From Segatella hominis (GTDB taxonomy: Bacteria; Bacteroidota; Bacteroidia; Bacteroidales; Bacteroidaceae), in contig NZ_CP137559.1 in NCBI RefSeq assembly GCF_019249725.2, positions 849,501 to 913,500 on the forward strand: a stretch of 64,000 nt of DNA, given 5' to 3'. Of this stretch, positions 9,224 through 18,229 are shown one piece after another; the stretch's first letter is position 1, and each line of letters begins with the position of its first letter. A program made the position numbers and the translations under genes. Under the pieces are notes generated by a model that searched no databases, had not been told where the DNA came from, and saw only the letters and a program-made list of their open reading frames with translations.

Positions 9224-10390
9224 TTAATATTCGAATGTTCCAAATTCGCTCTTGATGGTGAGGCTGCGCTTGCCTTCCTCGATGTGACCTACGATCTGTG
9301 CATCGATATTGAAGCTCTTGCTGATGGCGATGACCTTTTCTGCAATCTCTGGGCGTACATAGATTTCCATGCGATGACCCATGTTGAATACCTGGTACAT
9401 CTCCTTCCAGTCGGTGCCAGAACAGTCGTGGATAGCCTTGAAGAGTGGTGGTACTGGGAACATGTTGTCCTTCACTACCTTGCAGTCTTCGCCTACGAAG
9501 TGGAGCACCTTGGTCTGTGCACCGCCAGTACAGTGTACCATACCGTGGATTTCAGGGCGCAGTTCATCGAGCAATTTCTTGATGACAGGGGCGTAGGTGC
9601 GGGTTGGTGAGAGTACAAGTTCGCCTGCATTGATAGGAGCGCCTTCCACCTCATCGGTCAATTCGTATTTGCCACTGTAAACCAGTTCGCTTGGTACTGC
9701 GTGATCGAAGCTTTCTGGGTATTTCTCAGCGAGATACTTGGCGAATACATCGTGGCGAGCAGAGGTGAGTCCGTTGCTGCCCATACCGCCGTTGTACTTC
9801 TTCTCGTAAGTAGCTTGACCTGTAGAGGAAAGACCTACGATGACGTCGCCTGGACGGATGTTGGCATTGTTGATAACATCGCTGCGCTTCATGCGACAGG
9901 TAACGGTGGAATCTACGATGATGGTGCGTACGAGGTCACCAACATCGGCAGTTTCTCCACCAGTAGGGTAGATGCCGATGCCCATTTCTCTCATTTCGTG
10001 GAGGAGTTCATCTGTACCATTGATAATGGCAGAGATTACCTCACCTGGTACGAGCATTTTGTTTCTTCCGATGGTAGATGAAACAAGGATATTATCTACA
10101 GCACCTACACAAAGCAGGTCGTCTGTATTCATTACGACAGCATCCTGTGCGATACCTTTCCATACAGAGAGGTCGCCTGTTTCTTTCCAATACATGTATG
10201 CCAAGCTTGATTTCGTACCAGCACCATCGGCATGCATGATGTTGCAGTATTCTGGGTCACCGCCCAGAATATCAGGTATGATTTTGCAGAAAGCCTGTGG
10301 AAAAATACCTTTGTCGATGTTCTTAATGGCGTTATGCACGTCTTCTTTTGCTGCGCTCACTCCGCGCATCATATAGCGATTGTTACTCAT
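9224..10390 (-). CDS. purM: Phosphoribosylformylglycinamidine cyclo-ligase (AIR synthase) PurM
   Basis: ATP-dependent closure of the imidazole ring, giving AIR in purine synthesis. Recognised from the PurM/HypE-type signature: the glycine-rich DGAGTKSSLAYMYW near residue 55, VMNTDDLLCVGA, and YPTGGETADVGDLVRTIIVD. The C-terminal domain has VHCTGGAQTK and the FNMGHRMEIYV segment. At 388 aa it is longer than the proteobacterial enzyme (about 345), as is usual for the Bacteroidota form. It heads a likely purM-prfA-pyrF unit. Confidence 0.92.
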   Translation of the reverse strand: MSNNRYMMRGVSAAKEDVHNAIKNIDKGIFPQAFCKIIPDILGGDPEYCNIMHADGAGTKSSLAYMYWKETGDLSVWKGIAQDAVVMNTDDLLCVGAVDNILVSSTIGRNKMLVPGEVISAIINGTDELLHEMREMGIGIYPTGGETADVGDLVRTIIVDSTVTCRMKRSDVINNANIRPGDVIVGLSSTGQATYEKKYNGGMGSNGLTSARHDVFAKYLAEKYPESFDHAVPSELVYSGKYELTDEVEGAPINAGELVLSPTRTYAPVIKKLLDELRPEIHGMVHCTGGAQTKVLHFVGEDCKVVKDNMFPVPPLFKAIHDCSGTDWKEMYQVFNMGHRMEIYVRPEIAEKVIAISKSFNIDAQIVGHIEEGKRSLTIKSEFGTFEY

Positions 10391-10661
10391 TTTTCTATTT
10401 TTTATCGTTTTTATTTAAAGTCTTTTCTCCTTTACATTATATATTATATAATCTGATAAATCCTTCATCTGAAAGCATCCTCTTCTGACGAATTCCTTCT
10501 TCTGAAAATTCCGTGTAATCTGCGTAATCCGTGCCTAAAAAATAACACCACAACTTAGATTTCACCAGAAAAATTCTGTGCTAAAGAATATCCACAAAGA
10601 ATAAATCTTGCATCAGAAAGTCTTTTCATCTATTAGAGATTCTTTTTCAGAAAAATCTTTT
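10391..10661. other. 271-bp spacer between aroE and purM, no gene seen
   Basis: The spacer is AT-rich with no convincing ORF or clean terminator. It contains a short periodic stretch, GTGTAATCTGCGTAATCCGTG (about 10510-10530), whose sub-unit GTAATCYG occurs twice. Several degenerate TTCTGA-containing units lie around 10465-10505. Both types look like the small repeats found in other spacers here. Confidence 0.5.
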
Positions 10662-11414
10662 TTACAATTGCTCTTTTCCTTCCCAGAAATCCCAGGATGC
10701 GAAGGCTTGCAGGAGCAGCATTTCCAGTCCGTTCTTTACGGTGGCTCCCTGCTCTTTGCCCTTCTTCATGAAGAGAGTTTCATCAGGGTTGTAGATCAGA
10801 TCATATAATAAGGTATGGCTGTCCATGGCTTCGTAAGGCAGCGGTGGACACTCATCTACGTGAGGGTACATGCCTACAGGAGTGCAGTTGACAATCACGT
10901 TGTATTCCTTGATGATTTCAGGCGTAATGTTGTCATACTGTAGAGTGCCAGGACGCTCGTATCGGCTCACGAAGACGGTTTCCAGTCCGAGCGACTTCAG
11001 TCCATAGCAGATGGCTTTTGATGCGCCACCTGTACCGAGAATCAGGGCTTTCTTGTGGAAAGACTCGATAAACGGTTCGATGCTCTGGGTGAAGCCTATC
11101 ACATCACTGTTGTAGCCTCTGAGCACAGTTTCATCGCCTTTGTGGGTAACTCTTACCACGTTGACAGCACCGATAGCATTTGCCTCGGGACTAACGTAGT
11201 CCAGATAGCTGATAACCTTTTCCTTGTAAGGGATGGTCACATTGAATCCTTTCAATTCCGGATTGGAGTCGAGCACTTCTGCCAGGTCTTCGATGGTTGG
11301 AATTTCGAAGTTGATGTAGGTAGCATCGATGCCCTCGTTCTCGAATTTCTCGTTGAAGTAATTCTTTGAGAACGAATGTCCTAGAGGGTAACCTATGAGT
11401 CCATACTTGTCCAT
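10662..11414 (-). CDS. aroE: Shikimate dehydrogenase AroE
   Basis: NADPH-dependent reduction of 3-dehydroshikimate to shikimate. The substrate-site motifs GYPLGHSFSK (residues 8-17) and NVTIPYKE (around 59-66, with the catalytic lysine) are present. The cofactor motif is LGTGGASKAI (about 128-137), and GLEMLLLQA closes the protein. The length of 250 aa is on the short side but complete. It starts 18 bp after the ubiE/menG stop, so the two are one transcript. Confidence 0.95.
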   Translation of the reverse strand: MDKYGLIGYPLGHSFSKNYFNEKFENEGIDATYINFEIPTIEDLAEVLDSNPELKGFNVTIPYKEKVISYLDYVSPEANAIGAVNVVRVTHKGDETVLRGYNSDVIGFTQSIEPFIESFHKKALILGTGGASKAICYGLKSLGLETVFVSRYERPGTLQYDNITPEIIKEYNVIVNCTPVGMYPHVDECPPLPYEAMDSHTLLYDLIYNPDETLFMKKGKEQGATVKNGLEMLLLQAFASWDFWEGKEQL

Positions 11415-11432
11415 ACTGATTATTTTTTGTTT

Positions 11433-12167
11433 TTATTTTGTTGCGAAATACATCGTGCAGATGCCGAAGGTGAGTCGCTTGAATTCTGCCTTTTCGAAAC
11501 CGGCTTTCTTCAGCACCTCCATCATTGTTTCTCCCTGCGGGAAGGCTTCGATGGTGGCCGTCAGATAGTTGTAGGCACTCTGGTCTTTAGAGATCAGCTT
11601 GCCGTATATCGGCAATACCGTGTGGGAATAGATGCGGAAGAGCTGCTTCATCGGGAATCTCACGGGATGTGTGAGTTCTACGATGCTCAGATGTCCGCCC
11701 TTCTTCAGTACTCGGCACATTTCCTTGAGTCCCTGGTCGAGGTTTTGGAAATTGCGTATGCCGAATGCTGCCGTCACTGCATCGAAGGTTTCGTCTGGGA
11801 AGGAGAGGTGCAGGCAGTCTTCTTTCTTGAAGCTGATGATGTGCTGCAGATTTTCCTTTTTCACTTTCTGTCTTCCGATTTCCATCATGCCCTCGGATAT
11901 GTCTGCTCCGATGAGCTGTTGGGGATGCAGCATTTTGGCCGCCAGAATGGCGAAGTCGCCCGTACCGGTGGCGATGTCGAGCATCTTTTCAGGGTGGTGG
12001 CGCTGCAGCAGTCTGATGGCTTTGCGACGCCACCCCTTGTCGATATCCCATGAGAGGCGATGATTGAGAGTGTCGTAGGTAGGAGCGATGTTATCGAACA
12101 TTTCTTCTACCAACTTGCCCTTTTCTCCTTCGCCTTCATAGGGCTTAATTTGTTCTTGCTTGTACAT
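11433..12167 (-). CDS. ubiE: Demethylmenaquinone C-methyltransferase UbiE/MenG
   Basis: SAM-dependent methylation of demethylmenaquinone, the last step of menaquinone synthesis. The 244-aa protein shows [20 protein letters not shown] at the start, motif [12 protein letters not shown] (about 65-75) and [11 protein letters not shown] (about 130). These are UbiE family signatures. In an anaerobic Bacteroidales cell the quinone is menaquinone, so the MenG role is the relevant one. It lies between purC (69 bp upstream) and aroE (18 bp downstream). Confidence 0.94.
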   Translation of the reverse strand: MYKQEQIKPYEGEGEKGKLVEEMFDNIAPTYDTLNHRLSWDIDKGWRRKAIRLLQRHHPEKMLDIATGTGDFAILAAKMLHPQQLIGADISEGMMEIGRQKVKKENLQHIISFKKEDCLHLSFPDETFDAVTAAFGIRNFQNLDQGLKEMCRVLKKGGHLSIVELTHPVRFPMKQLFRIYSHTVLPIYGKLISKDQSAYNYLTATIEAFPQGETMMEVLKKAGFEKAEFKRLTFGICTMYFATK

Positions 12168-12236
12168 TAATATATATAGTACTCTTTTCAGGGAAAAACT
12201 ATTTTCTTTGTGGAATGATTATTTCCCCAGGAATGA

Positions 12237-13187
12237 TTACTTTCTTGCTGCAAGCCATTCGCTTACGTTCTTCTCGATGCGGGCAGCGATGTCGCCTTCC
12301 TCGGTAGCCTTGTCAAACTTCTCGCCTGTGATGTGCTCGTAGAGTTCGATGTAGCGGTCTGACACACTCTCTGCATACTCGTCGGTGATTTCTGGCATGG
12401 TCTGTCCAGGCTCGTTCATGAAGTTGTGCTCGATGAGCCACTGGCGTACGAATTCCTTAGAGAGCTGGCGCTGTGGCTCGCCCTTTTCGAATTTCTCCTC
12501 GTAACCATCAGCGTAGAAGTAGCGGCTTGAGTCTGGAGTGTGGATTTCATCGATGAGGTAAACCTTGCCGTCGCGCTTGCCAAATTCATATTTGGTATCT
12601 ACGAGGATGAGTCCCTGCTTAGCTGCGATTTCCTGTCCGCGAGCGAAGATGCGGCGGGTGTAGTCTTCCATCACTGCATAGTCTTCAGCACTAACAATGC
12701 CCTGGGCGATGATTTCTTCCTTAGAGATGTTCATGTCGTGACCTTCGTCAGCCTTTGTGGTAGGAGTGATGATTGGTTCTGGGAAACGCTGGTTCTCGCG
12801 CATACCTTCAGGGAGTTTCACACCACAGATTTCGCGGCAACCCTTCTGGTATTCTCTCCATGCACTACCTGTGAGGATAGAGCGGATAATCATCTCAACA
12901 CGGAAACCTTCGCACTTCAAACCTACGGTGACCATAGGGTCTGGTGTAGCCAACTTCCAGTTAGGACAGATGTCTGTCGTAGTATCCAGGAACTTCGCAG
13001 CTATCTGGTTGAGTACCTGTCCCTTGAATGGGATGCCTTTTGGCAGCACAACGTCGAACGCTGAGATTCTGTCGGTAGCGACCATCACAAGGATGTCGTC
13101 GTTAATGTCATACACATCACGTACTTTACCGTGGTAAACACTCTTCTGTCCATCGAAATGGAAATCTGTCTTTGTTAATGCTTTCAT
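12237..13187 (-). CDS. purC: SAICAR synthase PurC
   Basis: Ligates aspartate to CAIR in purine synthesis. Recognised from [20 protein letters not shown] (N-terminal ATP site), [16 protein letters not shown], the [20 protein letters not shown] segment and [20 protein letters not shown]. At 316 aa it is the longer form, with a C-terminal extension compared with the about 240-aa enzyme of E. coli, as usual for this phylum. It precedes ubiE and aroE, and phoH lies upstream after a 152-bp spacer with repeats. Confidence 0.95.
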   Translation of the reverse strand: MKALTKTDFHFDGQKSVYHGKVRDVYDINDDILVMVATDRISAFDVVLPKGIPFKGQVLNQIAAKFLDTTTDICPNWKLATPDPMVTVGLKCEGFRVEMIIRSILTGSAWREYQKGCREICGVKLPEGMRENQRFPEPIITPTTKADEGHDMNISKEEIIAQGIVSAEDYAVMEDYTRRIFARGQEIAAKQGLILVDTKYEFGKRDGKVYLIDEIHTPDSSRYFYADGYEEKFEKGEPQRQLSKEFVRQWLIEHNFMNEPGQTMPEITDEYAESVSDRYIELYEHITGEKFDKATEEGDIAARIEKNVSEWLAARK

Positions 13188-13242
13188 TTTATTTTGAACT
13201 TTGAATTTTGAACTTCGAACTTTCTGTCGGCTTTCCTTTTTC

Positions 13243-13310
13243 TTGCTCAGGGAATCTTATTCCTTTTCTCTTTTGCTCAGGGAATCCTATTCCTTTCTCT
13301 TTGTGCAGGG
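13243..13310. repeat. 30-bp tandem repeat between phoH and purC (2.3 copies)
   Basis: TTGCTCAGGGAATC(T/C)TATTCC plus a CTTTTCTCTT-like tail occurs at 13243-13272 and 13273-13301, with a partial third copy to 13310. Immediately to its left, 13195-13222 is a run of short units such as TTTGAACTT. Both lie in the purC leader on the minus strand. Confidence 0.75.
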
Positions 13311-13339
13311 TAGGCTTTCTTCCGGTTCCTTATTCTAAA

Positions 13340-14329
13340 TTATTTTGAATTTTCTGTCTTTTCTGCTTTCATTGCTTCCCGGGCTTCAGCTCTTTCCTTG
13401 TCGTATTTGTCGTATGCATTTACGATGCGTGTCACGAGCTTATGTCTTACGATATCTTTCTGCCCGAGGTTGACCACTCCGATACCTTCCACACCTTCGA
13501 GTATTTTGAGGGCCTCTTTCAGTCCGCTTCGCTGTTCTCTCGGCAGGTCTATCTGCGTGAGGTCTCCCGTGATTACCATTTTGGTGTTCATACCCATACG
13601 GGTGAGGAACATTCTGATTTGCTGGGAGGTGGTGTTCTGCGCCTCGTCGAGGATGACTACGGCGTCGCTCAGTGTGCGTCCGCGCATGAAGGCAAGTGGA
13701 GCTATCTGTATGATATGCTTTTCCATCATGTCCTGCAGTTTTACGGCAGGTATCATGTCTTCTAAGGCGTCATAGAGCGGCTGCAGATAAGGGTCTATTT
13801 TGTCTTTCATGTCGCCCGGTAGGAAACCGAGTTTTTCGCCTGCTTCTACGGCAGGGCGTGAGAGGATGATTTTCTTGGCTGTTTTTTCCTTGAGAGCTTT
13901 TACTGCAAGTGCGATACTGAGGTAGGTTTTACCTGTTCCTGCAGGACCTACAGCAAATACCATGTCGTTTTTCTCGTATGCATCGATGAGCTTCTGCTGA
14001 TTGGCGCTCCGGCTCTTGATAGGCTTTCCGCTGATGCTATATACCAGTACATCCTTAGCTGAATCGGCCTTGGTCTGCTTGCCTTTCACAATGTCAAGAA
14101 TATCCTCTTCGTTGAGCATGTTGTATTTCACCAAGTGCTTGCGCATCTGCTCTATTTCTTCTTCCGCTTTCGCCATTTCCTCCTCGTCGCCGAGCACACG
14201 AAGTACATTGTCGCGTGCAACGATACGCAACTTCGGGTACAGTGATTTGATCATCTGCAGATGACTGTTGTTCACTCCGTAGAACATCACTGGGTCAACG
14301 TCTTCGAGTACAATATGTTTCTCTATCAA
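13340..14329 (-). CDS. PhoH-family ATPase with a TTG start
   Basis: Cytoplasmic P-loop ATPase of the PhoH family, whose members are linked to RNA metabolism and phosphate stress. The Walker A is VGPAGTGKTYLS (about residue 127), Walker B is VVILDEAQN, and an N-terminal KH-like part precedes them. The C-terminus is charged. The frame has no ATG upstream of the conserved IEKHIVLEDVDPVMFYG opening, and a stop closes it a few codons further up. TTG at 14327-14329 is therefore the best start. A near-perfect promoter lies about 50 bp upstream, which supports this. Confidence 0.9.
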   Translation of the reverse strand: MIEKHIVLEDVDPVMFYGVNNSHLQMIKSLYPKLRIVARDNVLRVLGDEEEMAKAEEEIEQMRKHLVKYNMLNEEDILDIVKGKQTKADSAKDVLVYSISGKPIKSRSANQQKLIDAYEKNDMVFAVGPAGTGKTYLSIALAVKALKEKTAKKIILSRPAVEAGEKLGFLPGDMKDKIDPYLQPLYDALEDMIPAVKLQDMMEKHIIQIAPLAFMRGRTLSDAVVILDEAQNTTSQQIRMFLTRMGMNTKMVITGDLTQIDLPREQRSGLKEALKILEGVEGIGVVNLGQKDIVRHKLVTRIVNAYDKYDKERAEAREAMKAEKTENSK

Positions 14330-14377
14330 AACTCTAAAAAATAATGTAGTTTAAACTTATATGATATTAATACGCTG

Positions 14378-14409
14378 CAAAATTACTATTTTTCCTTGAA
14401 ATGAGCAAA
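14378..14409 (-). promoter_or_regulatory. Promoter of phoH-like gene
   Basis: Minus strand: TTTG at 14406-14409, 20-bp spacer, TAATTTTG at 14378-14385. This matches the Bacteroidota primary sigma consensus on both elements. The leader to the TTG start is about 45 nt. Confidence 0.8.
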
Positions 14410-14447
14410 ATTTCTGATATGTTTTGTTTAAAAAGACTTTAAAAAGT

Positions 14448-14478
14448 TTTGCATTTTCGTTTTTTTGCCGTACTTTTG
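14448..14478 (+). promoter_or_regulatory. Promoter of the DUF5715 gene and its leader RNA
   Basis: TTTG at 14448-14451, a 19-bp spacer, then TACTTTTG at 14471-14478. It is divergent from the phoH promoter about 40 bp away. Expected transcript start is near 14485. Confidence 0.82.
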
Positions 14479-14484
14479 CACTAC

Positions 14485-14597
14485 ATTTTGATCGGACAGG
14501 TCTGAAAGTTTGGCTTCTGGTCTGGGATTCTTTCCCTCGTTGGAATGAGGCATGGGCTTATCTCCTATGAGGACCTTGGCTGGAATCCTTTTTTATA
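14485..14597 (+). ncRNA. Structured leader RNA, possible attenuator, before the DUF5715 gene
   Basis: Between the promoter and the ATG at 14602 lie pairings that exclude one another. AGGTC (14498-14502) can pair with GACCT (14572-14576). GGATTC (14525-14530) can pair with GAATCC (14583-14588), which is followed at once by six T. A nested CCTC/GAGG hairpin sits at 14535-14550. This is the layout of a conditional terminator or of a small free-standing RNA. A 17-codon ORF (14546-14599) also fits in the leader. I do not recognise a known riboswitch class. Confidence 0.4.
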
Positions 14598-14601
14598 AGA
14601 G

Positions 14602-15609
14602 ATGGAAGAAAGTAATCCTCTGAAACTGGAGCTTGATCAGAATGAAATTGAAAATACTCAAATCATGAAATTGAAAGAAATCATACGAAATATCTTCAGG
14701 ATTCTCCGTGTCATGTCGGGCAAAAACCGTTTTCTGCTCGGATTTGTCGTAGTAGTCCTGATTCTCGCCCTGATAAGAGTGGCGAATCCGAGCGTGGCAG
14801 AATCCCGTTTGACAAAAGCGGAGGCAGCCGATTCTTTGAAAAATGATTCTGCTGCTTTGCTGGCCGAGGATGATGCGGCACGGGAGGTGGAAGTTTCACC
14901 ATCTAATGCCTCCCAGTCAAATGGTGCCTCTGCCGACCAACTGGCGAATGCCGGAATGACGGTGGATGCTGCATCAGAACAGCTTCTGGACTCTGCTGCG
15001 AAGGGAAGTTCGATTTTCTTTGACAAGGATGGTAAGGAAGTGAAGCACCGCATATTCTCTGTTCCGCATTTCGGAAATACGTTCCCTGACCAGCAGGATG
15101 TGCAGATACAAGCAGCCAACCGCTATGGGGTGAAGCCAGTTCGGAACCGCGATGAGGCAGAACACAGCAAGGGAGCGCTGGTCTATGTGGGTAGTAATCC
15201 CTTTTTTTATGTTGACAAACTCAATAGCAGTATTCCTTATCTCGTTCCACGTGCATCGGTATTGCTACAGGATATAGGAAGGGCCTATTTCGACTCCCTC
15301 CAAATCAAAGGCATTCCGCTCCACAAGATCATTGTGACGAGTATTCTCCGTACCAAGGATGATGTAGCGAAACTCCGCACGAGAAACGGAAATGCAACCG
15401 AGAATTCCTGCCATCTCTACGGCACTACTTTTGATGTCTGCTACAATCGTTATAAGACCGTGCAGACTGCTAAGGATTCGCGCAGACAGGTGAGAAACGA
15501 CTCTCTGAAATGGGTGCTCAGCGAGGTGCTGCGCGACTTTCGTGAGAACGGTCGCTGCCTCGTGAAATATGAGGTGAACCAGGGCTGCTTTCATATCACA
15601 GTGAAGTAG
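14602..15609 (+). CDS. DUF5715-family protein, membrane-anchored
   Basis: A 335-aa protein with one membrane segment near residues 44-62 (FLLGFVVVVLILALI) and a long serine/alanine/aspartate-rich stretch to about 130. The C-terminal domain has IIVTSILRTKDDVAKLRTRN, CHLYGTTFDVCYNRY and LVKYEVNQGCFHITV. That domain matches the DUF5715 family and looks like a D-alanyl-D-alanine peptidase-type fold (conserved SxxR, H..G..D.. and a terminal H), so a cell-wall role is plausible but unproven. It is preceded by a promoter and a structured leader. An ATG at 14665 (MKLKEIIRNIF) is an alternative start. Confidence 0.75.
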   Translation: MEESNPLKLELDQNEIENTQIMKLKEIIRNIFRILRVMSGKNRFLLGFVVVVLILALIRVANPSVAESRLTKAEAADSLKNDSAALLAEDDAAREVEVSPSNASQSNGASADQLANAGMTVDAASEQLLDSAAKGSSIFFDKDGKEVKHRIFSVPHFGNTFPDQQDVQIQAANRYGVKPVRNRDEAEHSKGALVYVGSNPFFYVDKLNSSIPYLVPRASVLLQDIGRAYFDSLQIKGIPLHKIIVTSILRTKDDVAKLRTRNGNATENSCHLYGTTFDVCYNRYKTVQTAKDSRRQVRNDSLKWVLSEVLRDFRENGRCLVKYEVNQGCFHITVK

Positions 15610-15676
15610 GTCTTTATCTTTTGAATCTTGGGGTATTCTCTTGTCTTTTGATTTTTAGGGAATTCTTCTTAAAATA

Positions 15677-16468
15677 ATGTGGAAAAATATGAAATTGAAT
15701 ATAAATTTGAAAATGGTGATGGCGAGCATGGTGCTTGCGTTTTACGGGTTGCAGAGCTATGCTCAGGATTATATGAATGCCAAGGAGGTGACTGTCTTGA
15801 AGGGCATCGCCGTGGAGGGCGTTGATACGGCTGGAGTGCATCAGGATCCTACCTGTCCGGAAGTCTTGCTGGAGACTACGATGGGCAATATCCGTATTGC
15901 GCTCTACAATGATACGCCTCTGCATCGTGACAACTTCCTGAAGTGGGTAAATTGTGGCTATTATAACGGCTGCATCTTCCATCGTGTTATCAAGAACTTT
16001 ATGGTGCAGGCTGGTGATCCTGCTACCCGAAAGGTAGACCCTCTGAAGAAGGAAGTATTTGATACCGCCTATGTTGTTCCTGCTGAAATACGCTATCCGA
16101 AATACTACCATAAGCGTGGTCAGCTCTGTGCGGCACGTGAGGGTGATGAGGAGAATCCTAAATTTGCTTCAGCTCCCTGCGATTTCTATATCACCTGGGG
16201 CAGGAATTTCTCCCGTCGGCAAATAGAATATCTGATAGAGAAAGAGGCCAGAGAGGAAAAGGCCTACGTGCTGCCTAATAAGCAGGTGATTGATGGGTAT
16301 GTGAAATACGGCGGTGTGCCTCATCTCGATGGGGGTTATACCGTTTTTGGAGAAGTACTTGAGGGTATGGATGTGGTGGAGAAAATCCAGAATGTAGTCA
16401 CAGACAAGGGCAATAACGACCGCCCTCTCCAAGATATTATTATCCTGAAGGCTTCGGTTATCCGATAG
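15677..16468 (+). CDS. Periplasmic cyclophilin-type peptidyl-prolyl isomerase
   Basis: Catalyses cis-trans isomerisation of X-Pro bonds. An N-terminal signal peptide ends near SYAQD (residue 31). The cyclophilin core has LLETTMGNIRIALYNDTPLH, the active-site FHRVIKNFMVQAGDP (about residue 110), and GGVPHLDGGYTVFGEVLEGM near the end. Two inserts lengthen the core, including ARNFSRRQIEYLIEKEARE-like charged sequence (about residues 172-195), which is common in Bacteroidales members. The ATG at 15689 is an alternative start. A 9-bp terminator hairpin overlaps the stop codon. Confidence 0.92.
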   Translation: MWKNMKLNINLKMVMASMVLAFYGLQSYAQDYMNAKEVTVLKGIAVEGVDTAGVHQDPTCPEVLLETTMGNIRIALYNDTPLHRDNFLKWVNCGYYNGCIFHRVIKNFMVQAGDPATRKVDPLKKEVFDTAYVVPAEIRYPKYYHKRGQLCAAREGDEENPKFASAPCDFYITWGRNFSRRQIEYLIEKEAREEKAYVLPNKQVIDGYVKYGGVPHLDGGYTVFGEVLEGMDVVEKIQNVVTDKGNNDRPLQDIIILKASVIR

Positions 16469-16483
16469 TCTTCAGGATTTTTT
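16442..16483 (+). terminator. Intrinsic terminator overlapping the cyclophilin stop
   Basis: ATCCTGAAG (16442-16450) pairs perfectly with CTTCAGGAT (16470-16478), followed by TTTTTT to 16483. The stop codon TAG (16466-16468) lies in the loop, so the last coding triplets double as the stem. Confidence 0.85.
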
Positions 16484-16806
16484 ATATACCTTATTCTGAT
16501 ATTTATCAGAGTGGCAATGACAAAAATGGTTATATTAAGCAAGATAGTCACTGACTTTTTCGGGAAGACCGATTGCTATATCTTTCGACTCGAATAGTTT
16601 TAGATTTAATGCAAAATGTACATGCCGGAATGCAAACATGTTTTGAATAAACCATCGTCAAGTGATTTAATATATTGAAATCATATATATAAAAATAAAG
16701 AATTATGGTATTAGGTTCGTGAGGGTATAGCATCATCCCTTTAATCTCGGAGAAATGTATTAATAATCTTATAAATAATTGTAATATGATCGTTTTAGAA
16801 AAAGAT
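16484..16806. other. About 320-bp AT-rich spacer, nothing clear seen
   Basis: No ORF, tRNA or consensus promoter stands out. A weak AGGG(T)...(A)TCCCT dyad lies at about 16721-16741, some 65 bp before the next gene. No cobalamin-riboswitch core is visible, even though the next gene resembles BtuF. Confidence 0.4.
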
Positions 16807-18192
16807 ATGAGTATGAAGTTTTCTGCTTCAAGTAAGCGTTTCTGCTTTTCCAGTTTTCCCCTTTATTTCGGAATGCTTGTGTTTTGGTTTGTCCTTTCTT
16901 TCTCTCTCTCTTCCTGTCAGGGCGGACAGCAATTTGCCGCTTGGGATGAGGGAGATACAATCAGACTGAAATATGCTCAACTGCTTACGATGGTGGAGCA
17001 TGAGGGATTTACGGAGGTGAATGTAGGAAATCCCTGGAAGAAAGGGACCGTATTGCACCAATATATCCTGATTCCGAAAGGGAAAAAGGGAGATGAAACT
17101 GCCGAAATGCTGATGAAAGGCAGAAATGGAAGTCAAGATGTAGCGGGTGCTTCTCAGGCCATGGCAGAATCTCATGGAGCAGCAGGCTCTCGTGCTCTGG
17201 CAGGCTCTCATGCTCTGGCAGGCTCTCTCGGTTTGACCGGACCTGACGGTTGTAGAGCCGATATAGTGAGAACTCCGATTTGTAGTAGTGCGGTATTTAC
17301 GTCTCCTCATTGCCAGCTCCTTTACGAACTTGGTTGCCAAAATGCAATTCGAGGCGTCTGCGATTCCAAATATATTCTGATAGAGGATATTCAGAAAAGA
17401 TTAGGAATGCCTGAAGTCGCTTCGTCTGCATCAGGCTCTTGCAAGTCTTCAGCTTCATCTACATCCGCTTCCCTTCCCATAGTAGATTGCGGTTCCGGTA
17501 TGCAGCCGGATGTCGAGAAAATCATAGCTCTCCACCCGGAGGCGCTTCTCATTTCCCCTTTTGAGAACAGTGGCGGTTATGGCAAACTCGACAATCTGAA
17601 TATTCCGATTATCGAGACTGCTGACTATATGGAAACCTCTCCGCTTGGAAGGGCAGAGTGGATCAAGTTCTACGGCTTGCTCTATGGGGCAGATAAGGCG
17701 GATTCCCTTTTCGCAGCTATTGAGAAGGGATATCTTTCCCTTAAGGCTCAGGCTGCCAAGTTGCCGAAAGGTCTTTCGGTCTTGACTGAGCGGAAAATGG
17801 GCAGCGTATGGTATTCGCCAGGCGGAAAAAGCACGATGGGTATTCTCCTGAAAGATGCCAATGCAAGATATATTTTTGCCGACGATGAACATAGTGGAAG
17901 TCTCTCGCTGAGTCCGGAACAGGTGATTGCCCGGGGCAGTGAGGTGGATATCTGGGCATTCAAGTATTTCGGTGGACAACCGCTTTCCCGTGCTGCTCTG
18001 TTGCAGGAATATGATGGATATAAGGCTCTGAGTGCTTTCCAGACTGGCAATATCTACGAGTGTAATACCGACCGCGTTCCTTATTTTGAGACCGTCAGTT
18101 TCCATCCCGAAATCCTGCTCCGCGAGTTCATCCTCCTCTCTCATCCTCAGGCAAAGGGATTGGGTGCTCTCAGATTCTACAGGAAAATGTAA
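16807..18192 (+). CDS. BtuF/FepB-type ABC transporter substrate-binding lipoprotein with internal repeats
   Basis: Periplasmic binding protein for a metal chelate or corrinoid. The signal peptide ends in a lipobox LSSCQGG. The domain shows RTPICSSAVFTSPHCQLLYE, DCGSGMQPDVEKIIALHPEA, LISPFENSGGYGK and IETADYMETSPLGRAEWIKF, as in Bacteroidales members of this class. Between ILIPK and IVRTP there is an unusual insert with repeats of AGSHAL type, encoded by an 18-bp tandem repeat. A second serine-rich insert follows GMPEV. Permease and ATPase genes are not adjacent, so the substrate is open. Start taken as the ATG at 16807; 16786 and 16813 also fit. Confidence 0.82.
   Translation: MSMKFSASSKRFCFSSFPLYFGMLVFWFVLSFSLSSCQGGQQFAAWDEGDTIRLKYAQLLTMVEHEGFTEVNVGNPWKKGTVLHQYILIPKGKKGDETAEMLMKGRNGSQDVAGASQAMAESHGAAGSRALAGSHALAGSLGLTGPDGCRADIVRTPICSSAVFTSPHCQLLYELGCQNAIRGVCDSKYILIEDIQKRLGMPEVASSASGSCKSSASSTSASLPIVDCGSGMQPDVEKIIALHPEALLISPFENSGGYGKLDNLNIPIIETADYMETSPLGRAEWIKFYGLLYGADKADSLFAAIEKGYLSLKAQAAKLPKGLSVLTERKMGSVWYSPGGKSTMGILLKDANARYIFADDEHSGSLSLSPEQVIARGSEVDIWAFKYFGGQPLSRAALLQEYDGYKALSAFQTGNIYECNTDRVPYFETVSFHPEILLREFILLSHPQAKGLGALRFYRKM
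17164..17227. repeat. 18-bp tandem repeat inside the BtuF-like lipoprotein gene
   Basis: GCAGGCTCTC(G/A)TGCTCTG occurs at 17182-17199 and 17200-17217. A degenerate copy lies before them (17164-17181) and a partial one follows (17218-17227). The unit is a multiple of three, so copy number changes would alter protein length without a frameshift. Confidence 0.8.
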
Positions 18193-18229
18193 TATTTTAC
18201 CATACCTTATTATATTATTGAGCCTTTTC

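Noticed and set aside
16484..16806. A cobalamin riboswitch before the BtuF-like gene
   Set aside because: The conserved core sequences of that riboswitch are not present; only a weak 5-bp dyad is seen.
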